A stretch of DNA of 64,000 nucleotides from the NCBI GenBank assembly GCA_019695095.1, contig JAIBAQ010000003.1, forward strand, positions 37,972 through 101,971, written 5' to 3'. A model generated the notes under the pieces. The model had not been told where the DNA came from, made no database searches, and worked only from the letters and a program-made list of their open reading frames with translations. Positions 50,793 through 60,846 of the stretch are shown in pieces (within the stretch, counting starts at the first letter, position 1; each line of letters begins with the position of its first letter). The translations under genes were made by a program, and so were the position numbers. Source of the stretch: Candidatus Hydrogenedentota bacterium (lineage in GTDB: Bacteria; Hydrogenedentota; Hydrogenedentia; Hydrogenedentales; SLHB01).

Positions 50793-53700
50793 TTAATAGG
50801 CTATCTCAATAACCACGTTTCCGCTCAGTCCTGCCAAGTCCACATCGCCCTTCTCGGCGCCGAACTTCGACCAAGCCTGACCGTTGACGGTGACGCTCTT
50901 CAGCGGCGTCTTGTCGGGCGTTCGGAAACGCACGAACAATTGTTCAGGCGTGTCGCGCAGTTCAAGACTGGCCACCGCACGAACGGTTCGCGACACCGGA
51001 TTCGGCTCGTATCGTATCCCTACTCTTCCGTGTTCGGTGGCGACGCGTTGTGTCTCGAACGGCTCGGTTTGCCCGAACCAGTTGCGAGGGATCGCTCGGC
51101 CTAAATGCAGCAGCTTGGGCTTGCTGTAGACGAACATGTATCGCAACCATGAAATGGCGTTTGCTTCATCGCTTGTCTTTACAAGTACGTTGTTGGCCCA
51201 CCCAAGCCACGGCGATGGGTGCTCGACCATCGCGTTGGATTCCGACAAGTACACAGAATTCCACGCGTTAAAGAAGACCCAGAGATATAGCTCCGGCTCA
51301 TCGCGATCGAGATACGGCAAGAGATTCGCCAACAGGCAGGGTTGCATCGAGAACCCTGCGTTCGAGAACCAGGTACGGTTGAATGCGATTCGCGGATAGC
51401 CGTAGGGCGGCCCCGACAAGCGGTTATCCTGATAGTCATCCAGTATCCACTTGGCTTCACGACCGTTGGGATCGTACATGCCCGAGAGCAGCAAATACAC
51501 CGAACCTTCCAATGTCTCTCGAATCCAACCCAGTTCCCGGCCGCGGTTATAAAGCCGCGACGGATAGTAGGGAACCCAACGCCCATCGCGGAGCCGAACC
51601 AGCGGAGCATGTTGCCGGGCCGTTTCCAGGCCCTTCATCACGTCTGCCTTGTAGGCATCCGCTTCCTTACGCACGCGCGCGGCTTCTGGATGTCCAAACG
51701 CTTCTAGCGCGCGCGCTACGTTGTCGACTCCGCGCCACGTGAGCGTGTTCGTTGCCTGCCAATAATGAAAGTCTTGCACGTCCTCAAGACTACCCGCGGG
51801 CAAGAAGCCGTACTCCCATCCGCGCGAGTGGTCGAGTTCCTTCATCGTATTGCGGCGTTGACGGAATACCCAGTCCGCGCCCTTGATAAGCGGCTCGGCA
51901 ATCGAGCGGAACCACGCATCGTTGCGCGTGATTAGATAGTGCTCGCTCATGGCCCAAATCACCCAGCCGTGGTGTTGGTTGTACTGCCCGACCTCGTAGC
52001 CGCCCGCGCCATAGAACATGCCGTCGAAATCGGTGAAGTTTCCCGCTTGAGGAACCGACCCCTGGTATTTCACCCAGAGGTCGAGGCGACGCTGCGCCTG
52101 CTCATTCTCGCCGCGTTCATCCAACTCCCGGATGATCATGCATGACTCGTTGCTGAAGTTGCCGTACGTCGACGTACCCACCGAGGTGTTTATGAGCCGC
52201 GGTTCATCCGGCATCGAGATGTCGGCGGTCTGAATGTGCATGAAGTGCGCAGCATGAAGGGCCTGCAGGGGCCAGTCAGGAGCGGACAAGGTGGCCGCTC
52301 TGCTGGTCGCGATCCGCCAATACCGCAGCGTCGATTCCTTCCAGGCGCTGAATTCGAGTCTGTCGAGTGCGGCAAGCTCTTCGTCGTTCTCTAGCGCAAT
52401 GAAAGGGACTTTGAGCAGCAGCTCGCAGGATTGACCCGGTTCCAGCGATTTGGTGTACACAACCGCTTTCTTCACGGGATCCGGCTCTGCCTGCATATCC
52501 GTTACCACTTTGCCGCGGAGCACGACCTCGGAATCGAAGGGCCCTCTTAACGCACCGTTATCGAGGGCAAGCTCATCCAGCGGCGAGCGTGTCACGCCAT
52601 AATCATCCTGATTGCCGCTTCTCGCGTAGTAACTGTTCGCTCGCTCGCCGTGTTGCGCATACGCGACCGGAAGTTCTGCAGTGATCGATGCCGTACCGGT
52701 GTTCTCAAGGCGGAACTTCACCATCGCAACTATGGGGTCATCACCTGCCCACTTCTCCGAATCGGCGGGAACCAAGAGCGGAACGGCCAAGGACTCCTGG
52801 TGAATCTTGAGTTCTCCCTTTCGCGCTTCGATGGAGAAGACGGGCGCAAAATCCGCGCTCGGCGCGCGCGACGTGATTTCCCATTTCTCCAGTCCAAAAT
52901 AGAAATGCCCATTGCCGTGCGCTTTGTAACGCTCGGTGTCCTTCCCTTTCACGTCATTGAGATCGTTGGGACGGACCAATAGATCGCCGTTCGCCTCGAC
53001 GAGGAAACGTTCCCGAGCCAAGGCGCAACCCAACGGGAAACTGATCGTGTGCGGCCTTGGTTGTCCTCCAAATGCGCCCTGATACGTTTGCTCAGGCTCT
53101 TCAAGGACCGACTCGGCAATCGTTTTGTCCCCCGCGGTGCGCTCGCGATATGCGTCAAATGGTGTTTCGTCTTCGGCGCGCGTGACATATACGCCGAAGT
53201 CCTCGGACCATATCGGCCCTTGATTCATAAGGCTCGTGAGCGAAATCGTGAAGGTGTCGTCTTCAAGTGCGAAAGTGATCAGTCCTTCATCTCCTGAGAG
53301 GTCATGCTCCGGAAGCATGTGAGACACGCGCAACGTGAACGAGCGGGGGGATGCGTCATGCAGCACGACACGGTTCCCGTCTACAGCCGCCCCTTCGCCA
53401 GCGGTGACGGACTCGATCATGGCGTTGTAGGCGGAAAGCGAAATCCCCGCTCCCTTCACCCTGGTCCCCGCGTCCAACTCAACACGGAGGTCAGTAACGG
53501 CCGGTTTCGAAACCGTATACACATGAATAGCCTTCACTTGGCCTTCATCTGCTCCCGTCACCTGGATTCCCAACGTCCGCCGGAAAGTCACATCGTAGTC
53601 GGTTGTTTTCGGAAACTCCGTTGTCAGCGGCCTAAAAGTGAACTGAAGGCGCTCCGTCGATTTCGCGGAGACTTCGACTTCGGCGGGTTTCCATTTGGTG

Positions 53701-54053
53701 TTAAAGCTGTCGTCTATTTTGGTCCAGCCAAATGAAAACGCGTGGTCGGGATTGTAATTCTCGATCCGGTTCTCCGGCCAATGGTTCTGCAGGTAGGCGA
53801 TCGACACACCATCGGGCGCCTTGCCCGTGAACTCAACCTCCACGGACTGAACGTCCCGCGGCTCCTCGAATCGTACCTCGTTCGCGGGTGTGCGCGGAAG
53901 CGCAAAGGCGGCGATATCGAACGGTTCCGCTTGAGCCGTAGTATTCCACGCAATCCCGAGCATTGTCATCGCCAGGCCAAGCGATAAAGCGGGGCGCAGT
54001 TTTGGCGAGCACTTCATTGTCTGCATGGAAAACTGCAACGGAAACTTCTTCAT
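50793..54053 (-). CDS. Secreted (alpha/alpha)6-barrel glycosidase-like protein
   Basis: 1086-residue exported protein. The signal peptide (LSLGLAMTMLGIAWNTTAQAE) follows a basic N-region. The first ~550 residues are beta-sandwich rich (VQSVEVEFTGKAPDGVSIAY, DVTFRRTLGIQVTG, ISFPLGCALARERFLVEANG). The second half is helical, with the six-hairpin glycosidase pattern: LQALHAAHFMHIQTADISMP, TYGNFSNESCMIIRELDE, YNQHHGWVIWAMSEHYLITR, HYWQATNTLTWRGVDNVARA and GYPRIAFNRTWFSNAGFSMQ. The C-terminus is a small beta domain. This matches the GH78/GH95-like superfamily, but catalytic residues and substrate cannot be fixed. Confidence 0.78.
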   Translation of the reverse strand: MKKFPLQFSMQTMKCSPKLRPALSLGLAMTMLGIAWNTTAQAEPFDIAAFALPRTPANEVRFEEPRDVQSVEVEFTGKAPDGVSIAYLQNHWPENRIENYNPDHAFSFGWTKIDDSFNTKWKPAEVEVSAKSTERLQFTFRPLTTEFPKTTDYDVTFRRTLGIQVTGADEGQVKAIHVYTVSKPAVTDLRVELDAGTRVKGAGISLSAYNAMIESVTAGEGAAVDGNRVVLHDASPRSFTLRVSHMLPEHDLSGDEGLITFALEDDTFTISLTSLMNQGPIWSEDFGVYVTRAEDETPFDAYRERTAGDKTIAESVLEEPEQTYQGAFGGQPRPHTISFPLGCALARERFLVEANGDLLVRPNDLNDVKGKDTERYKAHGNGHFYFGLEKWEITSRAPSADFAPVFSIEARKGELKIHQESLAVPLLVPADSEKWAGDDPIVAMVKFRLENTGTASITAELPVAYAQHGERANSYYARSGNQDDYGVTRSPLDELALDNGALRGPFDSEVVLRGKVVTDMQAEPDPVKKAVVYTKSLEPGQSCELLLKVPFIALENDEELAALDRLEFSAWKESTLRYWRIATSRAATLSAPDWPLQALHAAHFMHIQTADISMPDEPRLINTSVGTSTYGNFSNESCMIIRELDERGENEQAQRRLDLWVKYQGSVPQAGNFTDFDGMFYGAGGYEVGQYNQHHGWVIWAMSEHYLITRNDAWFRSIAEPLIKGADWVFRQRRNTMKELDHSRGWEYGFLPAGSLEDVQDFHYWQATNTLTWRGVDNVARALEAFGHPEAARVRKEADAYKADVMKGLETARQHAPLVRLRDGRWVPYYPSRLYNRGRELGWIRETLEGSVYLLLSGMYDPNGREAKWILDDYQDNRLSGPPYGYPRIAFNRTWFSNAGFSMQPCLLANLLPYLDRDEPELYLWVFFNAWNSVYLSESNAMVEHPSPWLGWANNVLVKTSDEANAISWLRYMFVYSKPKLLHLGRAIPRNWFGQTEPFETQRVATEHGRVGIRYEPNPVSRTVRAVASLELRDTPEQLFVRFRTPDKTPLKSVTVNGQAWSKFGAEKGDVDLAGLSGNVVIEIAY

Positions 54054-54240
54054 CGGAGGACCCCCCGTCCCTGTTGTATAGTCCGTGTTATACCATAGTG
54101 CGTTATTTCGAACGTATGCACAGGGACCGGACGGAAGCCCATCGAAACGGGAAGCTGGTTCGCGCCCGCATTGCTCAGATGCCTCCTATCCCTATCTCGT
54201 GGTACTATTACCACGGGTTGTGCAAACTGCAGGCAGAACG

Positions 54241-55983
54241 ATGGAATCTACTCCTATATCTCCGGAAGACGAATCGGCGGACGAGGCTCCCAACGAGACC
54301 CTGGGGGCCGACGGGCGCTTTCAGATTCTGAAAACGCTTGGCTCGGGCGCCATGGGCGAGGTGCGTCTTGCACGCGATACGCAGTTGCGTCGCCTGGTGG
54401 CTATCAAGACCGTCCGCGCCGAATTGGCCGACGACGACGCCTTCGCAAAACGAATCGAGCGCGAATGCGTTCTGCACGCCAACGTTGGGATGCACCCCAA
54501 TATCGTCATGATATTCGACACCTTTCGCGAGGCAGGACGTATTCACATGGTCATGGAATACGTAGACGGCGAAACCCTCCAGTCACTGCTTGAACGGAAT
54601 GCGCGGGAAGGCGTGTCGCTTACGGCTCAGCGTTCCATTCTGATCTGCTCGCAGGTACTCGACGCGTTGTCGCGGATTCACGCGCAGGGCGTTGTCCATC
54701 GCGATATCAAGCCCTCTAACATCATGATCGCTCGCGATGAATCCGGGGCTCCGATAGCCAAGCTGGCCGACTTCGGAATTGCGCGCGCAGATGCGGTCGA
54801 AGATCGACTCACAGAGATTACCGTGGCAGGATCAGGCGCTCCGGGAACTCCGTTGTACATGGCGCCGGAACAGATCGATGCCGCGACCTTCGGCCCCGTC
54901 ACGCCCGCCGCCGACATCTACGCAATGGGAGCGCTGCTCTACCAGCTCTTCTCGGGTGAACCGCCTTTCCGGGGCACACTCACCGAAGTGCTGCACGCAC
55001 ACCTTCAACTGACGCCGCCGCCACTACGCTCTTCCCTATTAGGAGTCGTGCCTGAAGAAATGGACCGTGTGTTGCGGCGTGCGCTGGCCAAGCGCCCGGC
55101 AGACCGCTGGCCGTCCGCGCAGGCTTTTCGCACGGAATTGATGCGGTTGGAGGCGGAACTCCCACGCCCCGGCGTCGCCCTTACCGATTCCAAGTCGGCA
55201 ACGGAACCCATGCCGCATCATTCGTCATCCGTTTCAACGAGCCGTTCACAAGATGAACCTACCGTGCTTTCAGGCACCGGACTGAAACGCATGCAGCAGA
55301 AGAAGACCCGCGCGGCAGTGATTGCCATAGCCGCGACCTTGCTTCTAGGTGGGGCCGGTGCAATTGCCGCATGGCAGACAATCCGCGGCAATTCGTCGGA
55401 TGCTTCACCGCCTGCTGCTGCGGCCACGCCCTATCCACAGTCCCCAGTTTCTCAAGAGGCGTCACTCCCACTTGAACCTGTGCCGGCGCCGGTAGCCCAG
55501 GTATCCGTGCCAGAGACCACCCCTGAAGTGCAGTCCCCCGTCACGCCTGCCGTGGCGCCAGCCACCGAACCGGTTGTCGTGGAAGCGCCGCTCGCGATTG
55601 TCGACGAGCCGCCGCTGCCCACGGAACCTCCATCGGAGTATGTCGTACAAGCGGGACAAACGCTTTCGAAGATTGCCTCGCTGTACCAACTCGACGTGCG
55701 CGACGTGCAGTGGTGGAACGGTCTGAAAGACGCCAACAATCTCTCTGTCGGTCAGACGTTGTATTTGCATAAACCTGAAGGTCTGCCACCGCGCGACAAA
55801 TTCTTCGCGGAGATCGCTCCTCCCGCTCCAACGGCTCCGGAGACCGAGACCGTCGCGACTCCGCTGGTTCCCTCAGAGACGACCCCGGAGGTGTCGGCAC
55901 CGGCGGAAGAAAAGAAACCCGAGAAGCCGAAGAAACGAGGATGGTGGCCATTTTCGCGCAAGAAGCAAGGTGAATCGAACTAG
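54241..55983 (+). CDS. Ser/Thr protein kinase with transmembrane helix and C-terminal LysM domain
   Basis: 580-residue Hanks-type kinase. Gly loop LGSGAMGEVRLARD, Lys56 in VAIKTV, HRDIKPSN (153-160), DFG at 177-179 (LADFGIARAD) and APE at 208-210 (MAPE) are intact, so it should be active. A transmembrane helix is at 357-380 (RAAVIAIAATLLLGGAGAIA), then a long Pro/Ala/Val-rich linker and a LysM domain at 466-511 (EYVVQAGQTLSKIASLYQLD and LSVGQTLYLHKP). The end is basic (KPEKPKKRGWWPF). PASTA domains usually occupy this place in peptidoglycan-sensing kinases, so the LysM is an alternative cell-wall sensor. ATG 54241 is chosen because the kinase fold begins soon after; its ribosome site is weak. 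Confidence 0.92.
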   Translation: MESTPISPEDESADEAPNETLGADGRFQILKTLGSGAMGEVRLARDTQLRRLVAIKTVRAELADDDAFAKRIERECVLHANVGMHPNIVMIFDTFREAGRIHMVMEYVDGETLQSLLERNAREGVSLTAQRSILICSQVLDALSRIHAQGVVHRDIKPSNIMIARDESGAPIAKLADFGIARADAVEDRLTEITVAGSGAPGTPLYMAPEQIDAATFGPVTPAADIYAMGALLYQLFSGEPPFRGTLTEVLHAHLQLTPPPLRSSLLGVVPEEMDRVLRRALAKRPADRWPSAQAFRTELMRLEAELPRPGVALTDSKSATEPMPHHSSSVSTSRSQDEPTVLSGTGLKRMQQKKTRAAVIAIAATLLLGGAGAIAAWQTIRGNSSDASPPAAAATPYPQSPVSQEASLPLEPVPAPVAQVSVPETTPEVQSPVTPAVAPATEPVVVEAPLAIVDEPPLPTEPPSEYVVQAGQTLSKIASLYQLDVRDVQWWNGLKDANNLSVGQTLYLHKPEGLPPRDKFFAEIAPPAPTAPETETVATPLVPSETTPEVSAPAEEKKPEKPKKRGWWPFSRKKQGESN

Positions 55984-56055
55984 GTCCTGTACAAGTTTCG
56001 GACTGACCCCAAAGTCATGTAAGATACGGCGCAAACGAACCAAGAGGGGAGTATC

Positions 56056-56310
56056 ATGGTCGACCCAGAATTGCTGAAAATTCTCGTGTGTCCCGAGAAC
56101 AAGACGCCGGTGGCGCTCGCAGACGATGCGACAATCACCGCTTTGAATGCCGCAATTGAGCAGGGCACGTTGAAGAACCGGGCCGGCGAAAAGGTCGAAG
56201 AGAAGATCGACGGCGGGCTCATTCGCGAAGACAGGGCATACCTGTACCCAATCCGCGATGACATCCCCATCATGCTGATTGACGAGTCCATCCCCCTCGA
56301 AAAATCTTAG
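56056..56310 (+). CDS. Trm112-family small protein
   Basis: 84-residue protein of the Trm112p/UPF0434 type. LLKILVCPENKTPVALADD is the N-terminal motif (usually LLxILxCPxxKGPL), and LIREDRAYLYPIRDDIPIML is the C-terminal one. Only the first Cys of the zinc motif is obvious. Trm112 stabilises methyltransferases in eukaryotes; bacterial members are of unknown function. GAGGGGAG precedes the ATG. It follows the kinase gene by about 70 bases, same strand. Confidence 0.88.
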   Translation: MVDPELLKILVCPENKTPVALADDATITALNAAIEQGTLKNRAGEKVEEKIDGGLIREDRAYLYPIRDDIPIMLIDESIPLEKS

Positions 56311-56344
56311 CCCGGACTACGCCGGTTGAGGCGTAGCTCCCAAT

Positions 56345-57946
56345 ATGGGCAACAAGAGTTCCTGCATCGATAGAGCGCCGCCACGCACACGTTTCGCCCT
56401 TCTATCGGTATCACGGCAAGGCCCGCGATTCTGGCAGTTTGTTTTTGTGTTGGGGATCCTGGACGGATTTGCCGTGCGATGGGCGTTTCATTCTGCCGAC
56501 CCTCCTTTGCATCGGCAAACCGGAGCTATCCTCTAAGACGAAAAGTGGGGATTCGCCTCGCGAAATGCCTTCTTGTGGGGGACATGGCAACAAGACAACT
56601 GGAACCCATGGGTCGTATGACCAGTGCATTCCCTATTGCTTGAAGGGTCGTTTCGACTCTTCGGACTGAATCCCTTCGGGTTGCGTTTTCTTGCGATGCT
56701 CAGCGGAACGCCCATTGTCGGATACACGTACGTGATGATGCGTGTCGCACGGTTCTCTGTAACGCCTATTCTGGCCTCAGCGTTTGTACTCGCGACGTCG
56801 TGGACGATGACCGGTTTCAGCAAATGCATGACCCTTGAACCTACGCTGCTTCACTTCTACGCCCTATCTCTTCTACTCGCATTTGTCGCGGAGTCCCGTT
56901 TGCGTGGCGCCTCGATGGTGTACTGGTCATCATGCGTCGCAATGGGTCTTGGCACTCTCTGCAAGACATCTGGTGTCCCCATGGCTCTGGCCTGCCTGCC
57001 GTTTCTGCTGTTTGGCGTTGTCGTGGGCAGACAGCGGATGTTGTGGCGATGGCGCATCGCAGGAACCTCCGCTTATTCCCTCGGATTTGCTATGACCGTG
57101 GCGGCCGGATTCTGGCGCTGGATACTTCCTGATCTTGATTCTTTCTACACGCTTACCGTTCGGACGGCCTTTCTCGAACGCGCGTAGAATCCCTTGTTCA
57201 TGCGACTGTACAAGGCTATCTTCTGGTTGGACTCACAAGCTTTCCTTACTACCCCATTCTGGCTCTGCGCACTCGTCCTGCTATTCCCCACACTCAATTG
57301 GGCGGTCCGAACGACCTGGTCGCGTACCGCCTCCATGAGACGTTTCGCAGTCGGACTAAGTCTCAGTTCTGGTTTAATCGGACTTCTGATGATGATCAAC
57401 GTGGACGTCTCCGCCCGAAGGCTCGTCTATATTTCAATTTCATTGGCGTTGCTGACCGGAGCGTTGTGGGATGCGCTGTGGCGAACTCGCGATCACATTT
57501 GGTCGAGCCGCAAGGCAATTCTCACATGGGCATTACTCGCGCATGCAATGTTCTACTTGGTCGCGGTTGGACTCTGGATGGGCCGGATTTCGCATACGGG
57601 AGAAAACGCTTCGCGTGCTCCGGGGTCGATCGTGCCGCCAGGGGCGTATGTACTTGGCGCGGATGCGGCGGCCCAAGGCTACTTCAATGAAACGCGCCCG
57701 ATCTTCTGGTCGCCCAAGAATTACCTGTTCGCAAACCACGACGAATCAGCCATCCAGCGCGACTACAATCCAGAGTACATGGTCTTGAATGCGATCGATC
57801 TGCAGAAGTTGCGGCAAGGCAAGTACTCGTGCGGCCCCTTCGTGAAATCGTTTCTTGACCACGAGGTGGCCCGCCTGCCCATTTATGAGTACCACGAGTC
57901 GCTGACCTTGGGAACTGATCTGATTGTGCTTCGGCGCGCACCGTAA
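56345..57946 (+). pseudogene. GT39-like membrane glycosyltransferase, disrupted by three in-frame stops
   Basis: One frame (codon position 2) runs from 56345 to 57946 with recognisable sequence throughout but is interrupted by TAA at 56534, TGA at 56618 and TAG at 57185. No frameshift is needed to join the pieces. The first segment has FWQFVFVLGILDGFAVRW, as in the N-terminal helix of ArnT/PMT-type enzymes, and DEKWGFASRNAFLWGTWQQD and PVHSLLLEGSFRLFGLNP are family loops. Long hydrophobic helices follow (VLATSWTMTGFSKCMTLEP), ending with a soluble C-terminal part (YFNETRPIFWSPKNYLF). An intact member is expected to use a lipid-linked sugar donor. It is most likely a recent pseudogene. Confidence 0.75.
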
Positions 57947-58325
57947 GTTTTCTGACTGCAGGAGAGGGTACTCAAAATTTCAGACGCATCTCTGAAGATC
58001 CTCATCCAGTCATTGTTGCAGTTTTCGGAATGGTCTGTAGCATCGTTGGGAGCCTCTAGCGGAAATATCTCTCCGCATTGCGCCAACACGCCCCCACGAA
58101 TGAATCCGTCAAGGCCCGGTCGGTTTACCCGCACACTTCCTTAGGGTTCCAACTTGCTCCTAGAACAAGTCTCCGATAGTGCTTCTCGGTGACCGGATGA
58201 CTTCCATTGCATAAGGCTTAATCGAAAATATCGTTTTATTGCATTGAAAAACTCGATGAGGTCGAAACATCCGAAACCTGCACTTGCTTTTCATATATTA
58301 TCTGCGTGATTTGATGATTTCCGTA
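57947..58325. other. AT-rich gap with no recognised gene
   Basis: Nearly 400 bases, clearly AT-richer near 58200-58320 (for example TTTTCATATATTATCTGC) than the rest of the window. I see no gene or strong hairpin. It probably provides the upstream region of prepilin-like gene 3. Confidence 0.4.
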
Positions 58326-58354
58326 TTGACTTTTTCCGCAGAGAGGGTAAGAAT
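58326..58354 (+). promoter_or_regulatory. Candidate promoter of prepilin-like gene 3
   Basis: TTGACT, a 17-base spacer and AAGAAT, about 80 bases before the GTG start, at the edge of the AT-rich gap. Confidence 0.35.
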
Positions 58355-58435
58355 CACATAAGTATCCGGTTGTTTGGTGACAGTCTGGTCTGCGCATTGG
58401 CGCTTACCAGGGAACGATTCAAAGGAGTACACGCC

Positions 58436-59308
58436 GTGAATCCCCGAGAGAAAGGCTTTACCCTGATTGAATTGCTGGTCGTTATTGCAATCATTGGAAT
58501 CCTGGCGGCTATTCTGCTTCCCGCTCTGGCGCGCGCTCGCGAAGCGGCCCGAAGGGCGAGCTGCCAAAACAATCTGAAGCAGATGGGCATCGTCTTCAAG
58601 ATGTATGCGGGAGAGTCGAAGGGCGAGAAGTATCCCCATATTGCCGTTTGGCAAGGCATGGCATCCGAACCGGACGATTGTTCCCTGCGCCCCGTCGCAA
58701 ACAACTTCACGTGGGACGGCCCATCCGTGTATCCGGAATACCTCACGGATTACTCCGTTTCAATATGTCCTTCGTCGCCGCGGCACGGAAACGAAATGGA
58801 GGCAGGCAGATTTAACTTCAGAGAAGATCCCAATGAGCCCCTTAATCCCTGCCGATTCCAGGATCTTTCCTACGGATACATGGGCTACGCAATATCCGAC
58901 AACGATCTCTACGTTGATGTGTCGCTACGCAACGACTCAGCCAATCCCATCGGCAACATAAGGCCGGACGCGCTCAATGCACTGCTGACCCTGACTGCGG
59001 CGCAACCAGCAGTGGATGGAGTCGAAACGGTCGACTCAGACATCTCTGTGGGTGCGGTCACCTTCTATCGGTTGCGAGAGGGTATCGAGCGTTTCTTCAT
59101 ATCCGACATCAACAATCCGGCGGCAAGCGCCGTGGCACAGAGTGCCATTTGGATTCATTTTGATTCGGCATCCACAGAGATCATCCAATACAGCCACATC
59201 CCCGGTGGCGGTAACGTCCTATACATGGACGGACACGTCAAGTTCCTTCGCTATCCCAGCGATTCCCCACTCACACGATGCCTTACCGAAGTCCTGTCGA
59301 TGGGATAA
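58436..59308 (+). CDS. Prepilin-like protein with H-X9-DG C-terminal motif (copy 3)
   Basis: 290-residue pseudopilin-like protein. [20 protein letters not shown] has the cleavage Gly, Phe+1 and Glu+5; the next helix and [20 protein letters not shown] match copies 1 and 2. The body contains [20 protein letters not shown], unique to this copy, then [17 protein letters not shown] and [20 protein letters not shown] 58436 with AAAGGAG is the start; the upstream ATG frame to 58370 has no ribosome site. The three copies differ widely at synonymous sites, so they are old paralogs. Confidence 0.93.
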   Translation: MNPREKGFTLIELLVVIAIIGILAAILLPALARAREAARRASCQNNLKQMGIVFKMYAGESKGEKYPHIAVWQGMASEPDDCSLRPVANNFTWDGPSVYPEYLTDYSVSICPSSPRHGNEMEAGRFNFREDPNEPLNPCRFQDLSYGYMGYAISDNDLYVDVSLRNDSANPIGNIRPDALNALLTLTAAQPAVDGVETVDSDISVGAVTFYRLREGIERFFISDINNPAASAVAQSAIWIHFDSASTEIIQYSHIPGGGNVLYMDGHVKFLRYPSDSPLTRCLTEVLSMG

Positions 59309-59356
59309 CATGGCCCTTGGCAAACCTTGGGTAATCGATGTGGGGAGGTGGATGGC

Positions 59357-60808
59357 GTGGTCGCGTGTAACCGATTGAATCCAATGGATGCCACGCTCCT
59401 GTATCTTGAGTCGCCGATGTATAGCTCGACGATAGGCCTCATCTGCAGATTTGAGGGTCCACTCGCCTTCGACGCCTACGTTCAGGACTTTCGTTGCCGT
59501 CGAATCGAGAAACTGCAGCGCTTTCGGCAGGTGATAGTCCCTGTGCCATTCACGCTGGCGCATCCATCGTGGGAGGATGACCCCGGCTTCTGTCTCGACA
59601 AACACCTTCGCCATGTGCGGTTGGAGCATCCCGGTTCGGAAGAACAGTTGCGGGAAGTGAGCAATCGCGTGCTCGAAGAACGGTTCGACTTCACCCGGTC
59701 GCCATGGAATATCGTGTTTGTGGACGGTCTCCACGACGGCACCTGTGTCCTGATATTTCACATGCACCATTCCATTACCGATGGCATGGGGTTTCTAAAA
59801 ATCCTTCAGGCAGTATTTGACGAGGGCCCGGAACCGTTTGTCACCACCGGTTCCGGCACAGGTCTGGCAACACCTCGGCAATTGCCCGGAGCGTTCGAGC
59901 GCACACGCGCAGCTTTTCGCGAGTGGTTTGCCAATCGCTCCAGATCTCGGAGAGGTGGTGAGACAGCGCTCGAAGCCAAAGAGCGAAAACTCCGCGAGAA
60001 GAAACAGCTTCTTGCGTTCAATTCGGCGATGAAAGAACTGTTTACAGCAAAGGGCATTCACTTACCGTTTAACGCGCCACTATCGGGACGCATTCACCAC
60101 AGCAGCGTCGTCTTCGATCTGGACGAACTCCGCGGCATCGCACGTGCCGTACCGTGCACTGTCAACGACGTACTACTTGCCGTGTTGGCGGGAGCGATTG
60201 ACCGGTTAGCGCACGAACTCGCTCTGGATGTCTCAGGCACGTGTTGCCGCGTCTATCAGGCGGCGAATACCCGCGCTGCGCACGACGCGGAGTCCTGGGG
60301 GAACCGGCTTTCTTTCATTCCTGCGCTATTGCCCCTTGGCCTAAGGGATCCGCGCGAGAGACTTTGCGCTATTTCTGCATACACCAGAAAGACGAAAGAG
60401 AACGGCGTCCGTGAAGCGGCAGATAGAATTATCCGCACCTTTCAAGCGGCAACCCCGCCACCACTCGCAAAGCTGGGTGTACGCGTCGCGTTTTCTCAGT
60501 TTGCCCAGGCGCTCGGGCGTCTTAACAAACGGCCCCCAGTTTTTAACCTATACATGTCCAATGTCAGGCTTCCGCAATTCAATACGTTCTTGGGAGGGAA
60601 GCGCATGACTGAACTCGTAGGTCTGGCGCCACTCGTTCCCAATACCGGACTGACTTTGACTGCAGCTGCTTTCGATAAGTGCGTTAGCGTGGGTATTCTG
60701 GCCGATGCCGTATCCCTCCCCGATGTGGACGGGTTTGCAGCAAAACTGACCGCCGCCTACCTCGAACTCAGGTCTGGTTTGCATCAAGAGGCCGTATCCA
60801 CTCCATGA
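59357..60808 (+). CDS. Wax ester synthase/diacylglycerol acyltransferase (WS/DGAT)
   Basis: 483-residue acyltransferase that moves acyl groups from acyl-CoA to a fatty alcohol or diacylglycerol. The catalytic HHxxxDG motif is MHHSITDGMGFLKILQAVFD. NRLNPMDATLLYLESPMYS is the usual N-terminus and NDVLLAVLAGAIDRL and NLYMSNVRLPQFNTFLGGKR are the conserved C-terminal segments (usually NVPGP near the last). GTG 59357 is preceded by GGGGAGG; other in-frame starts exist at 59327 and ATG 59384. Storage lipid synthesis is the family role. It follows the prepilin-like gene on the same strand. Confidence 0.88.
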   Translation: MVACNRLNPMDATLLYLESPMYSSTIGLICRFEGPLAFDAYVQDFRCRRIEKLQRFRQVIVPVPFTLAHPSWEDDPGFCLDKHLRHVRLEHPGSEEQLREVSNRVLEERFDFTRSPWNIVFVDGLHDGTCVLIFHMHHSITDGMGFLKILQAVFDEGPEPFVTTGSGTGLATPRQLPGAFERTRAAFREWFANRSRSRRGGETALEAKERKLREKKQLLAFNSAMKELFTAKGIHLPFNAPLSGRIHHSSVVFDLDELRGIARAVPCTVNDVLLAVLAGAIDRLAHELALDVSGTCCRVYQAANTRAAHDAESWGNRLSFIPALLPLGLRDPRERLCAISAYTRKTKENGVREAADRIIRTFQAATPPPLAKLGVRVAFSQFAQALGRLNKRPPVFNLYMSNVRLPQFNTFLGGKRMTELVGLAPLVPNTGLTLTAAAFDKCVSVGILADAVSLPDVDGFAAKLTAAYLELRSGLHQEAVSTP

Positions 60809-60846
60809 CCCGCACCTCTGGTTCAAGATACTGAAGTGCTCGCCGG

